NCBI GenBank assembly: GCA_026770025.1
Contig: JAMXDE010000005.1
Location: 310,001-374,000 of the forward strand
DNA length: 64,000 bases
Direction: 5' to 3'
From: Craspedostauros australis
Taxonomy: Eukaryota; Bacillariophyta; Bacillariophyceae; Mastogloiales; Achnanthaceae
Below, one piece after another: positions 52,601 through 61,766 of this stretch. The notes below the pieces were generated by a model. The model searched no databases and had not been told where the DNA came from. It saw nothing but the letters and a program-made list of their open reading frames with translations. The position numbers and the translations under genes were made by a program. Numbering within the stretch: the first letter of the stretch is position 1; every line of letters begins with the position of its first letter.

Positions 52601-53691
52601 ATGTCGACGACTTCAAGATCGTGGCCAAGGATCCAGATCAATACATGAAGTCCATCCAACAGGTCTACACGATCAAAGACATTGGACCACCCAAATACTA
52701 TCTGGGCAACGACTACTCCAGGAATGCCAAAGGCAAATGGAGTGTCGGATGCGACAAGTACATCGCCAACGCGCTGGACAAAGTCGAGCGTCAACATGGC
52801 AAGCTGCACGAACAGCAAGTGCCGATGCGCAACAAGGATCATCCGGAGACGGACGATACCGAACTACTAACACCTGATGAGCACCAGCAGTTCCAGCAGC
52901 TTATCGGCATGCTGAACTGGGTCGTTCAACTTGGACGTTTCGACGTCGCCTTTGCAACATCTTCGCTTTCTCGATTCACTGCAGCACCTCGAAAAGGACA
53001 TCTTGTGCGAGCGCTCAAGATCTGGGGCTACCTCAAAGGAAAGTCCACACTCAGAACGCAAGTCGACTCCAGGCCCATGATACTTGACAACTTCAACTCG
53101 ACGCCTTCCAACCCAGAGCTGGTGGCACAAATGAAAGAAGAGTATCCTGAGGCAGCGGAGGAAATCGACGACCGATCGCCCAAGCCGATTTACCCGGAAC
53201 TGCCTATGTATGCATTCGTCGATGCGGACCACGCACACGATCTTGTCACACGGCGATCCAACACTGGGATCATACTATTCCTTGGCAGGACCCCTGTGTA
53301 CTTCACGAGCAAGAGGCAAACATCGGTTACCACGTCAACGTACGGCGCGGAATTCAACGCTATGCGGTCAGTGACAGAGGAAATCATTGCACTACGATAC
53401 GCACTCCGATCGCTGGGAGTACGCGTCAAATCACCCGCGGTCACATTCTGTGACAACAATTCGGTAATCTCGAACACGACCATCGCAGACAGCCTACTGC
53501 AAAAGAAGCATGTGGCCATCTCATTCCATCGGGTCCGTGAGGCCGTCGGCGCCGGGATACTGGTCCCAGTACACGTACCCTCGGTCCACAACTTCGCTGA
53601 TATGCTCACCAAGGCATTGGCGAGGCCCCAACTAACACTTCTTGTCACCGCTCTCTTCTATCCGGGTCTACCTCGAGATCAAGGGGCGTGA
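49612..53691 (+). CDS. pol: Retrotransposon Pol: protease, integrase, reverse transcriptase, RNase H
   Basis: The frame is open from right after the Gag UGA to a TGA that is the first codon of the right LTR, about 1359 residues; no ATG lies near its start, so it is probably made as Gag-Pol. The aspartic protease is at 49831 (ILDSGADGD). The integrase core has D at 50455 (VDTD), D at 50632 (ISDN) and E at 50737 (HAER), 35 residues after the second D. The Zn-binding H-H-C-C part lacks its Cys pair. The reverse transcriptase has RLVAGGHLIELA, KALYGLRSSAQRFH and THVDDFKIV (near 52600) in place of the usual YVDD. RNase H spans about 53210-53620 (FVDADHAHD, SKRQTSVTTSTYGAEF, NFADMLTKAL). An acidic, poorly conserved linker (51400-51660) separates integrase and reverse transcriptase. 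All catalytic residues are present. Confidence 0.93.
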   Translation, partial: QPPAAVTRRQSEVSIRIKDRETTGLESDTAESKPAARAPDTLQVSRHRTTHPNTEHTIRRARVTNSSHGYIILDSGADGDIVHESGWEVTRQHPQKFHARGATVDSPVEAFAMVDAVAAYDSPHDGVILIKAFFVALDKHPRQMESLFNTHHMRASGVRVYDRLRQHDGQQRISSGDISIPLANHDGNTLRIPIRRPTAHELTQAAHITICDRHRRLRRSHTHVDFDKVFQHLPPQVVAKTKEASTQLADTPIEAESRLIPRQYRAQRAGALQPHRIKGRVDTDPFFSTVPSIRQYRCIQLFTHSDSKFIWAKPLRREAMAPGALTEFIVQVGAPDLLISDNSQVQAGKAWKAITTRYMIKHSFTAPMNQNQNHAERAIGNIKRHAYQMLWAATAPLTFWCHAVQHAIDVWNYTAKESIQWRTPIEMLRGNTPDISMFRFTFFQPVWYFEPMTKFPHHPFKPGHFLGIAWDHGDPFTYHIWSPKGEDVTKGTSLVRNIVKPRIAEDANAPQITDEEVQRIARLDLIHYQTNGESGQRARTKTMPAQLARQVREAIDAIAVRSGAAARIPEAGPPEVRGVAVNENSTPNEDRWFGQPNVIADDDDDRDSGPTGAISDDDGDDDRSTGNISNESDDDEPVRIPDPPKQRIQGRIGTLAEREHDEMFQNQIAKDETNDPAITSVAGHSFRDGHLHLNVKWDNDETQWFRYDILRADHPEIVARYIIANEPKRHDRHNRQSTTMLKWAKHAVRAIRRRMKRIERTHQFTIDDDDNISILRRIRPGKKKPKKDFFATVFQYGVEVPRNMKHALQLDDANGNTLWRDAAKKEIDALIELDCFEFHQSTHQPSSDYQSTKLRLIFAVKQDLRRKGRLVAGGHLIELADNIRVYSSTVKSTSVRILDVIADANKLKQLCGDVGNAFVNAYTNEKIYARAGKEFDHREGQTIVLKKALYGLRSSAQRFHAHFANTLSSMGFSPSRHDQDVWIKLRDDTGYDYICTHVDDFKIVAKDPDQYMKSIQQVYTIKDIGPPKYYLGNDYSRNAKGKWSVGCDKYIANALDKVERQHGKLHEQQVPMRNKDHPETDDTELLTPDEHQQFQQLIGMLNWVVQLGRFDVAFATSSLSRFTAAPRKGHLVRALKIWGYLKGKSTLRTQVDSRPMILDNFNSTPSNPELVAQMKEEYPEAAEEIDDRSPKPIYPELPMYAFVDADHAHDLVTRRSNTGIILFLGRTPVYFTSKRQTSVTTSTYGAEFNAMRSVTEEIIALRYALRSLGVRVKSPAVTFCDNNSVISNTTIADSLLQKKHVAISFHRVREAVGAGILVPVHVPSVHNFADMLTKALARPQLTLLVTALFYPGLPRDQGA
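53681..53686 (+). promoter_or_regulatory. Putative polypurine tract
   Basis: AAGGGG lies two bases before the right LTR, where the plus-strand primer is expected. It is short and overlaps the end of the Pol frame. Confidence 0.5.
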
Positions 53692-53853
53692 CAACTTTCT
53701 CTGTACCTTCTTACCTCTCTACTAATCATATTAGTCACAAATACTGGTCGGGGGTTTGTCCTCGGACAACTCACAAATAAAGAACAAGAGCTCCGACCAG
53801 GGCACGCAACAACGGGCCAATACGTCTACAGTAGTTACTTGTGCACTTTGACA
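53689..53853 (+). repeat. Right LTR, 165 bp
   Basis: Base-for-base copy of the left LTR. It supplies the Pol stop codon (53689-53691) and AATAAA at 53776-53781. Confidence 0.97.
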
Positions 53854-53858
53854 AATAC
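53854..53858. repeat. Target-site duplication, right copy (AATAC)
   Basis: Pairs with 48009-48013. Confidence 0.95.
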
Positions 53859-53939
53859 TACTACGACGAAGAGGAGATCGCCCAGTTCCGCAACGACGCC
53901 TTCATGGAGCAGTGCGGCCTGGATCCCAACGATTTCTAA

Positions 53940-55530
53940 GGAGGGAGGGAAAGCAGCTCGCTCCATTCCTGAGCAGGGTGCAGGATGAAGAAGGGGATTG
54001 GAAGCAGCATGAAGGAAGCTAATTCCATTGCACATACACACGACATGCACGCCGCCCCAACTCATCCATACCCGTAAACACAAAGCAAATTTTAGCCAAG
54101 GAGCGAAGTGTCCACAACGCGATGTGGGCACCTAGCCCATGAACGGCAAGCGCGAAGCGCGCACATCATAGAAGCAAAGAAGCAACAAACGTACCAATAG
54201 AGACATAACAATAGAATCAACCACCACAATTCACGCGTAGTCCTGTAGCGCATTACCATGCATGTGAAACGCAAGCATACAGTCGACATTGATTCCCTTG
54301 ACATATTCATCGCGATGCGTACTTGCAGGGCATCATCTCTAACCCAACCCCCTTGTCACGCACCCCGCGCTGGTGTCTCTCCATCGCAATCCACCAGAGA
54401 ACTCTGCATCCACTTCTCGATGCCGTTTGTGTTTTTCTCGGGGTTTCTCATCACCACGGATGACCAGCAAATAAGATCTTGCCAATGGCAAACTACACCA
54501 ACAAGGGTTCGTTGACACAAGTGAGATGATCCTCCACCAGTTGCCAGCACCGTATTTCATGGACGGAACGGCCATTCCAATGGTATGATGCTTGGTCGGC
54601 CTTGTCATCAGATTTGATCCCCTCTTTTCTGGTATTCGCACGGGAGGAGACGCCATGACCGTTGGTCGTAAACATGTGCGGATAGACACAGTCATCACAA
54701 CAACGCAAAGACAAAGGACGTTCATGCTGACCGAAAGAGAGCCGAAAAGGCATCGGAAGGTTACGCATGTGACGCCGAAAGGTTACACACGTTCTTTTAT
54801 CTGTGGTCATGGCTGCCACGTTGTGGGATGCAGCAATTGTGCGCGGCATCAGTAGTCGCAAGATCCTTGCGGTAGTTCCTCTTGTGCACATCAACGGAGG
54901 CATCGGACGAGATTCATCCGCCACCTCCTTGCGAAACTCGATTGCATCTATCCTGTGATGACCAGTCTATGTTCTGGCGTCGGATAGAACTTCGGACAAA
55001 CGTTGTATTCCAACTGGGACGCTCTTGCATGTTGGTATACTTGGAGAGTACCAAGAAGCACGTCGACGGAGTACCCCCAAGATGGGGCAGCAACTCTCTC
55101 CTCGGGGAGAGGAAACGGAGATAGAGCAGATCTTTGACCGATCACGCTCCATTCAACGCTCCATCCGCTCTGTTGTGCTCCATCAGATTCGCAAACTGCC
55201 AACTTTATCCTGCATATTCAATCAGGATATCCTCTTGGCTTGGAATTGAATGGTCTTGCTTTGGGATGAGCGGAAGCTGCGCCGTCTTCCTCGAACTGGT
55301 CCAACGGGGATTGCACGACGTAGTAGATCTCCCTGCATGGAAACATCCCTTGTGATTGAGTCCAAGATCATAGAGCTCTGTACTGATTTTGATAGAGTGA
55401 GATTGCTAGTTTACTGGCATTTCTGTCCTGTCGAGACGCGCAGACCAGACCAGATGCCAACGTTTGTCATAAGGTCGGAAGCGGTGCGACATGATGCGAT
55501 GCTCGGCTTCGAGTCGGTTACGACTTGTGC
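53940..55530. other. Intergenic region, about 1.6 kb
   Basis: 3' flank of the split host gene, then sequence with only short frames. No gene, RNA or repeat is supported. Confidence 0.45.
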
Positions 55531-56284
55531 CTACTCGTCATCGTCATCGTCATCGTCATCATCATCGTCGTCGTCATCATCGTCATCCTGTTCGACGTTG
55601 GAGACCGTGATGCGATTTGCAGATAGATGCGCATGTTCATGAGTATGGAGTATTATTTGAGCAGATGCGGATACAAATGGCAATATTGGGTAAGATGGAG
55701 CATGGTGGGTTAACATATGTGGAGCGTAGAATGGGATATGTAAGGAGGAATGGAAGGATTCTCCAGCACCATACGCATCATATCGTATGCACACAAAACA
55801 AGAGGTCATCCAGAACGGCTGGTGGGGTTCTTACCTCATCATCATCGTCGTCGTCGTCATCATCATCATCGTCGTCTCCTGGAATGGTGGCTCTGTCGGC
55901 AAACTTCTGCCACAGCTCCGTTCGCTCTTCCTCCACCATGGCCTGGTAATGCTTTCCAAATTCAAAGTCGGTGAATCCCTTCTCCGCCAGCTTGAGACGA
56001 GCCTCGGCCTCAGGTCTGGCCCAGCTCTCGATGGAGGACTCCGGCGTGAAGGCGATGATGCAGGTCTGCAGGATGGCGGCAACGCCGTAGTAGAAGTAGG
56101 TGGGCATCTCCCAGCCTTCCGACACGACCTTGGGGTCATGGCCGTGCCACAGGGGGGCATTCTGCGACTGGGGCACCGGCATGTCACCGCCGAATCGCTT
56201 GCCGACCTTCGTCGCCGTCTTGTTGGCGCCGCGTGCTGCCGATCGGCGGCCGTTTGCGGCGATTGCTTGTCTCAGCGCGAACAT
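55531..56284 (-). CDS. Mitochondrial complex I subunit NDUFB11/ESSS-like, with a poly-Asp tail split by an intron
   Basis: Exon 1 is 56284-55835 (150 residues), exon 2 is 55587-55531 (18 residues plus stop). The intron 55834-55588 starts GTAAGA and ends CAG, phase 0. The N terminus MFALRQAIAANGRRSAARGA is a mitochondrial presequence. The core matches the ESSS pattern: NAPLWHGHDPKVVSEGWEMP, one membrane helix (YFYYGVAAILQTCIIAFTP), then ESWARPEAEARLKLAEKGF, like the W-x-x-x-E-A-x-x-x-x-x-x-R/x-x-G of the family. It is an accessory membrane-arm subunit of NADH:ubiquinone oxidoreductase. The tail is 13 Asp plus Glu in exon 1 and 17 Asp plus Glu in exon 2. If the intron is not removed, the protein ends after 22 unrelated residues, at about 55778. 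Confidence 0.8.
55588..55834 (-). other. Intron between two Asp-coding repeats
   Basis: 247 bases, GTAAGA...CAG. Each side has a GAT/GAC run closed by GAG. Confidence 0.65.
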
Positions 56285-57153
56285 GATGGTGCGACGTGTG
56301 TGTTTAGAGTCGTTTGGATCAGGATACAATGGAGCGAAACAAGTTGCTGGTGCTCGGTTTCAAACGCCTGCAGAGTGGATGGGTTGGTGAGTCGTCTGGT
56401 CGATGGATGGATCCGTCAACCAAGGAGCGCAGCAGATGTGACAAACAGGGAGCGGTGATGGTGGTGATGGCTGTGATGATTGTGGTGGAGTCGCCCATTG
56501 TCGCCTTTCTGCTCTCGTTCTCGTTGTTGCTGTTGTTGTTTCTTGGCGATGGCCGATCATTGCGTTTGCTGTTCTTGCGTGTGGTCGATGTAATCGAAGC
56601 AAATCAGCCAGGGAGTTGTAGTCCGGTGAGTCGCCAATCACGAAACGTGTCACATCATCCGCGTTTCGCCATCACTCATCTCGATTTGGTTTTGCGCAAC
56701 AATCGCGCCTCGACTCAGATGAGGCCTCCTTCTGCCACCAAGGCATCAAGAGACGGCTGACGGGATCATCGCAGTCCGCTCCGTCGGAAGGAGAGAGTCG
56801 GCATCATCGTGAGCCGGAGTGGTATCATATCAGAATAGCTCGTTGAGCACCATAATCGCATGCGATTATTACATCCACTCAAGTTCACTGTCCCTGCCGC
56901 AATCAGACGCTGAACGTGGATTTCACCTGCCAATCGCATTCGATTGTCAGTGCTGTTGCTGGAGTGCACACATCACGCGCGGCGCAACAGAAAAGCCTCG
57001 GGTTTGGATTGATCGCACTGCTCCACTGGTCGCACTGATCCACTGACTTGCTGATCTATTATATAATACGTACGAGCAGCCAGCCACATCTATCCACAAC
57101 TTCCTTGGACTCCATCTCTCCAGTTCATTCAGCTTGCTGCTTCGTCGTCACAG
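56285..57153. other. Divergent intergenic region
   Basis: The region lies between divergent genes (minus-strand complex I subunit, plus-strand GtrA-like protein). No gene is supported; a frame at 56314-56760 is not protein-like. Confidence 0.45.
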
Positions 57154-58071
57154 ATGGTGTTCGTCGATGGAGGATGTTCAGCGGCGGCGTCGGCAGTGCT
57201 GGCGCCGTTGCCAATGATGGGCGGAATCATTCGAGTATCACAGCACATCGCAGCAATGCACGCTTTCATGATACCCATGATGTCCCAGATCGCTGCCACC
57301 ATCGAGACAGATGGAAGTACTATCACGCACCGTGTGAGCGGCAGGAGCAGAATGTCGCGAAAGCATACAAGTATTCAAGACAGCAACAGCAGCAGCAGCA
57401 ACAACAACAACAACAACAACAACATTGATGATGGCGACAATGCAAACAAGCACACGGACAATCGCAGGGATGTTGCCGCTGGCATCCGAAGATCTCCATA
57501 CAAGCGCATCTCAGCATCGGCATCAGCACTATCGACGGCGAGAGCAGGATCATTCGTCGTGGACTCAGCAGACAGTCTTTTTGTGCGCAAGTACCGCCAA
57601 TTCCAACGTCTGCCTCATACAGTACGATACGCCATGGCCGGCGCCATCGGCACTGCTGTCTTTTACTACGTGGAGAAGGCCGTCTACGACCTCGTTGCAT
57701 CGCTGCCGTCTGATACCACCACTTCCGCCGACAGCTTCTTCGTCAAGTATCTGGAGACGGTGTCGTTCAATGCCGCGTACCTAGTCTCGATCGTGCCGCA
57801 GCACGTACTGAACGCGGTCTTCTGCTACGGGATGGACACTATCAACACGAGACGGAAGTACTGGTCCACCTTGATAGGGACGTACTCCGCGCTGGGATTC
57901 ACGTTGGCCTTGTCCACCATCATCAACATCCTTCTCATCCAGGGGCTGCGCGTCAAGAAGGATTCCGCATTGGGCTTGACCTTGGGCGCAGGTGCGGTCC
58001 TCAACTACGTCCTGCTGACGTACATCATCAATGACGATGAGAAAGGTGACAAGCAAGCCAAGATCGAGTAG
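57154..58071 (+). CDS. GtrA-like four-helix membrane protein
   Basis: 305 residues from the ATG at 57154. Residues 1-150 are variable, with an Asn run (coded by (AAC)n at 57391-57423) and a basic stretch before RKYRQFQRLPHTVRYAMAGA. Four membrane segments follow: VRYAMAGAIGTAVFYYVEKA (about 158-180), FNAAYLVSIVPQHVLNAVFC (about 205-230), YWSTLIGTYSALGFTLALST with IINILLIQGL (about 232-262), and LGLTLGAGAVLNYVLLTYII (about 270-290). The spacing and the V-R-[YF]-x-x-x-G-x-x-x-T start fit the GtrA/DPMS family, whose members flip or help synthesise lipid-linked sugars. The tail is charged. The location could be the ER or, if the N terminus is a leader, an organelle. Confidence 0.65.
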   Translation: MVFVDGGCSAAASAVLAPLPMMGGIIRVSQHIAAMHAFMIPMMSQIAATIETDGSTITHRVSGRSRMSRKHTSIQDSNSSSSNNNNNNNNIDDGDNANKHTDNRRDVAAGIRRSPYKRISASASALSTARAGSFVVDSADSLFVRKYRQFQRLPHTVRYAMAGAIGTAVFYYVEKAVYDLVASLPSDTTTSADSFFVKYLETVSFNAAYLVSIVPQHVLNAVFCYGMDTINTRRKYWSTLIGTYSALGFTLALSTIINILLIQGLRVKKDSALGLTLGAGAVLNYVLLTYIINDDEKGDKQAKIE

Positions 58072-58996
58072 TGTCTCCATTCATGCAGATAGACAACAAT
58101 CGATACGGCAAAACACTCGCACCTACAATAGAGTAGAATATGCTACACATCCTATTGTTAATAAGAGGAGCAGAACAAGCAGAGAGAATCTCGAGTTGAA
58201 GCATGTGGTTGGCAGTCGCTTTAGTCGTCCGAATCGTCGACTTCGTTTGTTTCTGTGTTGTGGCGTCTCGTCGCGTTGCGGCTCATACAAGATCCAGCAA
58301 CATTGATGGAGACTCAGAACAAGAAAAGGAACAGCTTGATCGTCACACCAAACGGGAGCAGACGCTGAGATGCTGGTGAAGGCGGCATTCCCCCGACGTA
58401 TTTTGCTATGCTACAGTATCTTGCTACCATCAAGTTTGGCCCGTTGTAACGTTGTTAAGTGGACCGCATGCCATTCCATTCCCATTCGATTCCACTTCAT
58501 TCGATTCATATCCAGTCCAGTGATCGTGCCTTTGATACACCAAATACCTCACATAACATTGAGCACGTTCCCGCATATCCAGTTTTGGGTGGAGTGGGGG
58601 ATAGTAATCCACATGCAACGGCCGGCGATGAGCACTTCGCACCTGTTGACGTGGCACGCATGGTTGTTGCAGTCGTAGCGAGATGAAAGTCGTTGTGCAA
58701 CGTCGGAATCGGAGCGCTGCACGATCGTGCATCCAAAGTCGTGGTTGCCGCGCCCTTTCCTTCATCGGCCGTGCTTCATGGCAGCGCCATTTTGCTGATG
58801 GATGTTGCAGTTGGAGCTCACGCCTGTAAATACGGATAGAATAGAGCGTCTGTACCGTCCCATACCACGCCATTCCATTTAACTGCATTGGCGTAGTACA
58901 AGATGCAGGACAGAGCAGATACGCGACCGAGTTCCAAAATTGGCCAACCAATGAACAAACCATCCATGCCACCATGCACGCATGCATATTCACCGC
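58072..58996. other. Intergenic region between convergent genes
   Basis: No gene is supported. A minus-strand frame at 58430-58825 could be a further exon of the leucine-rich-repeat gene. Confidence 0.4.
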
Positions 58997-60094
58997 TCAC
59001 CCAAATTGGTTGCTGTACATGGATATCTTCTTGAGTCCCTTCATTTTGGAAAAGTTGGCGGCCAGCAACGATACCCCTTCCCCGGTGATCTTGTTGTGGT
59101 TGAGCATGAGTTCCTCGAGGCTTGAATTCTCCGTGAGCGCGGCCGCGATGTGCGCCAGATGTCCGTCGTCGATGGAATCGTTGTCGAGATCCAGCACGCG
59201 CAGCGTCGTGTTCTTGGCCAGCGCGCTGCAGAGCCAGTTGATGTCGAAGTTCTCGCCGTCGCCGACGTGCTGGTAGGACAGGTCGAGGACCTGTATGCTG
59301 GTGTTCTTGTGCTTGACGACGTTGGTGATGGCCTGCAGACCGCGACCGCGGCATTTGTTCCCGAATATCTTGAGCTCCTGCAGGGCCGGATGTTCCTCCA
59401 GCGCGCCGATGAGCTGCGCGATCTGCTCGTCGTTGAGGCCGCATCTGGAGAAGCTGCAGCTCTTGATGGACTTGTTCTGCTTGAGGGCGGACGACAGCGG
59501 CGTGACCGTGGTGGAGAGATCGAGCAAATCCAGCTGCAGCTTCTCCAAACGGTTGCTGAAGCCCAGCATGCCGAGGCCGTTGGATGCGTGCGGCGTCATT
59601 TTGAGGCTTCCCAACGTCAAGGCTTGCACGTTGTCGATGGCGATGATGGTCGCTATGCACGTGTCGACGTGGGATCCCGAGCACTCCTCGATCGCGATGC
59701 TCTCCCACCTGGCCTTCTGGCGCAGCATGTCGACTGCCACGCCTTCCCAGGTCCGCGCGTAGCCTCGCAGGAGGTTGACGAATGCGGTCGCCACGCGTTC
59801 CCCAATCTTGACGTCCTTGATGGCGATGTGCAGCGCCGTGATGTCCTGATTGGCCTTGACGAGGGATTCGACGGCGCTGCCGCTGACTATCTTGACCGTG
59901 GTGCCCGGTTTGGAGGCACTGTTGCTTGCAGCGCCGCCGGTATTGTTGCCGCTGCTGGCGTTGGCTGCCGCTGCGCCATTCGCAGCACCGTTGGCCCCGT
60001 TGGCATTCCCATTGTGCTTCGACGACCGCCTCGCCGCTCCGTTGGACTTGCCCCCGCCTGCTGCGCCGCCGTTGCCGCCGTTCCCACGAAACAT
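58997..60094 (-). CDS. Leucine-rich-repeat protein (ribonuclease-inhibitor-like)
   Basis: 365 residues from the ATG at 60094. The first 65 residues are Gly/Ala/Asn-rich. From about 130 there are at least six 28-residue-type LRRs: ALTLGSLKMTPHASNG, RLEKLQLDLLDLS, SIKSCSFSRCGLNDEQIAQL, ALQELKIFGNKCRGRGLQAI, IQVLDLSYQHVGDGENF, LRVLDLDNDSIDDGHLAHI and SLEELMLNHNKITGEGVSLL. This RI/NOD3 style is used for protein binding. No kinase, NACHT or membrane part is present. The frame ends within what looks like a further repeat (YSNQFG) exactly at a consensus donor (GG|GTGAGC), so another exon may exist downstream (acceptor TATTTACAG near 58826). Confidence 0.75.
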   Translation of the reverse strand: MFRGNGGNGGAAGGGKSNGAARRSSKHNGNANGANGAANGAAAANASSGNNTGGAASNSASKPGTTVKIVSGSAVESLVKANQDITALHIAIKDVKIGERVATAFVNLLRGYARTWEGVAVDMLRQKARWESIAIEECSGSHVDTCIATIIAIDNVQALTLGSLKMTPHASNGLGMLGFSNRLEKLQLDLLDLSTTVTPLSSALKQNKSIKSCSFSRCGLNDEQIAQLIGALEEHPALQELKIFGNKCRGRGLQAITNVVKHKNTSIQVLDLSYQHVGDGENFDINWLCSALAKNTTLRVLDLDNDSIDDGHLAHIAAALTENSSLEELMLNHNKITGEGVSLLAANFSKMKGLKKISMYSNQFG

Positions 60095-61130
60095 GGGTTC
60101 TTCGGTTCTTCTCGTGCGCGCTCTTCTCGATCACTCTGATGGCCTCGATTCAATTGAATTGAGCTGAGCTGGATTGACCTGAGCTGATTTGTATTCTGTG
60201 CGACCTCCTCGTATTCGCAGGTATAGCGACAATGTGAGAAGTCGAATCGAAAAAGTCAAACGTGGATTGGCTTTTGCAAGTTGTGCGTTTGTGTGGAGTG
60301 ACACCCACGGTGGCTGATGCTCTCCTTCCTTCTTTCCTTCTCTCGCTCTTTGCCAAGAGGCTTCGTGCGCTATTGATCGCAGCAGCAGCGCTGTTCCTGT
60401 CTTTGCGCTCGATCTTGCCTCAACTCGGAACGAACTTCGCCGTTCGTATTGCTCCTGAATCTTCACGTGCCGAATGGACTTCTGCTATTGATGCTATTGA
60501 TGTTATCGGTGCTGTTGATGCTGCCAAATGGTATGCGATCTATTCTGTGATGCTGTATAGTATCTGCCAACTCTATCTGCTCGAATGGCTTCTGCTCTGT
60601 GCCTGTCTCTTCTGCCGTCGTCGGACACTCCTAATGAGCGAAGGGGGGACTGTGTTGAATGAGAATGGAATTGCAACCGCAGAGAGGGAGACAGATGATC
60701 TGCTCAGTCGTTTGGCCATCGTCGCTGCTTTTCTTGTGTCTCTTGTGGCGGCAGTTGCCCAAAATACAACCAACACAAACGACAAAAACCGTAACAGGCG
60801 AACTTCACGACGGATTAACAACTGGGCCAAAAAAGAACACAAAAACATCTTTTTCAACGGAGCAAGTGGTCGGAGAAGTCGTTGGCAGATGGAGACGTGA
60901 TTCAAAGTGTTTCTGACATTCGTGATCCAACTGGATCTTTCACACAAGAACATGGGCACCAAGTTGATGGGTTGCGAGATCTTCCGGTGACGGCTCCATG
61001 ACACTACTACCTATGCGCGCAGTCGTTGATTTTGCAGCCAACACGTGCTGCGTATTCTTGACCTCCCCAGATAGTGCACACACGGAGTCCACCGAACTCT
61101 TTGAACGCAAACCAAGGAGACAACGAAGCC
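60095..61130. other. Divergent intergenic region, about 1 kb
   Basis: A plus-strand frame at 60262-60900 is open for 212 codons but has no early ATG and only generic hydrophobic stretches; not called. Confidence 0.4.
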
Positions 61131-61604
61131 ATGACATCAATCCGATCGGCCGCCACTCGGACCTGGCATGCCCCGCTGCGTCTTGTAGTGCTCCTGACGT
61201 TCGTCTTGACATCGGTGTCGGCACTGGCATCGACAAACGGCAACAAAGTCGCGACACGCATGAACCGACGCGCGTGGTTGGCCATTGCTGCGACCATCGT
61301 GGCAACGCCCGCGCATGCCGCCGATATGGAGCCGCAGCCGTTGACGCCACTGACGGATGAAGAGATGGAGGCACGCGTGGCGCGCAAGATGGAGCTCATG
61401 AAGAAGGCAGCGCGTGGTCAGGCGCCCTACGTCTCTGCCATGGATGTGCGCTCCGACGTCAATCCCGAGGCCAGCGACAACCTGCGGTCGCGATCCTACG
61501 TGGAGAATGCCAAGATGGCGATCCAGAAGCAAGAGGAGATGAAGTCTCGCGATAAGCAAAAGAAGAGAGATGATCTGTGCGAGATGCTTGGTCGGGGTTG
61601 TTGA
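61131..61604 (+). CDS. Thylakoid-lumen protein with twin-arginine signal, function unknown
   Basis: 157 residues from the ATG at 61131. The leader has two parts. First comes an ER signal peptide (LRLVVLLTFVLTSVSA, then LAST). Then comes a Tat lumen signal: MNRRAWLAIAATIVATPAHA with the RR pair and an A-x-A cleavage site. The mature protein is about 95 residues, charged and mostly helical (LTDEEMEARVARKMELMKK, NAKMAIQKQEEMKSRDKQ), and ends DDLCEMLGRGC with two Cys. The size and location recall small photosystem extrinsic subunits, but I recognise no family. It converges with the FKBP gene 162 bases away. Confidence 0.75.
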   Translation: MTSIRSAATRTWHAPLRLVVLLTFVLTSVSALASTNGNKVATRMNRRAWLAIAATIVATPAHAADMEPQPLTPLTDEEMEARVARKMELMKKAARGQAPYVSAMDVRSDVNPEASDNLRSRSYVENAKMAIQKQEEMKSRDKQKKRDDLCEMLGRGC

Positions 61605-61766
61605 TCTTTCACATACGAGTACGAACTATTAAATAGAATAATATAATGGCGCTATCATCAATTAGATTATATTGTGTACTATTTCTAGAGAGAGAGCGCT
61701 GCTAGCAATTCTGAATCGTATCATTCCGTTGCACCATAATTGCACAAGTGAACGAGACCTGTCACT
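61605..61766. other. Short convergent spacer
   Basis: AT-rich; TACGAGTA at 61614, ten bases after the stop codon. Confidence 0.5.

Larger units (their letters stand above)
48014..53853 (+). mobile_element. Complete Ty1/copia LTR retrotransposon, about 5.84 kb
   Basis: Two 165-bp LTRs (TG...CA) that I compared base by base and found identical, flanked by a 5-bp duplication. Order inside: primer site, Gag, UGA, protease, integrase, reverse transcriptase, RNase H, short purine tract. Integrase before reverse transcriptase places it in Ty1/copia (Pseudoviridae). The long frames are intact apart from the single UGA between Gag and Pol. Identical LTRs mean a very recent insertion. It lies in the same orientation as the host gene it interrupts. 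Confidence 0.97.
47702..53939 (+). pseudogene. Small host gene split by the LTR retrotransposon
   Basis: The 5' part 47702-48013 encodes 104 residues, including RGVLRTSSFNKDRDGVPEFG and VRCVPRIPRSKLDEY. The reading then meets TGA, which is the first three bases of the left LTR. The 3' part resumes in the same frame right after the second target-site copy, at 53859, and encodes 26 more residues (starts YYDEEEIAQFRNDAF, ends NDF) to a TAA at 53937. The uninterrupted gene would therefore encode 130 residues. The tail Y-x-x-E-E-E-I-x-x-F-R is the most conserved-looking part of the protein and is lost. The family is unknown but the motif resembles part of the protein at 312. The ATG at 47702 is the first in frame. 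In this haplotype the product is probably truncated. Confidence 0.85.

Noticed and set aside
59150-60139. 329-codon plus-strand frame
   Set aside because: Antisense of the leucine-rich-repeat gene.
60262-60900. 212-codon plus-strand frame with hydrophobic segments
   Set aside because: Begins with GTG, no ATG until late, and composition follows CTG/ATT repeats.
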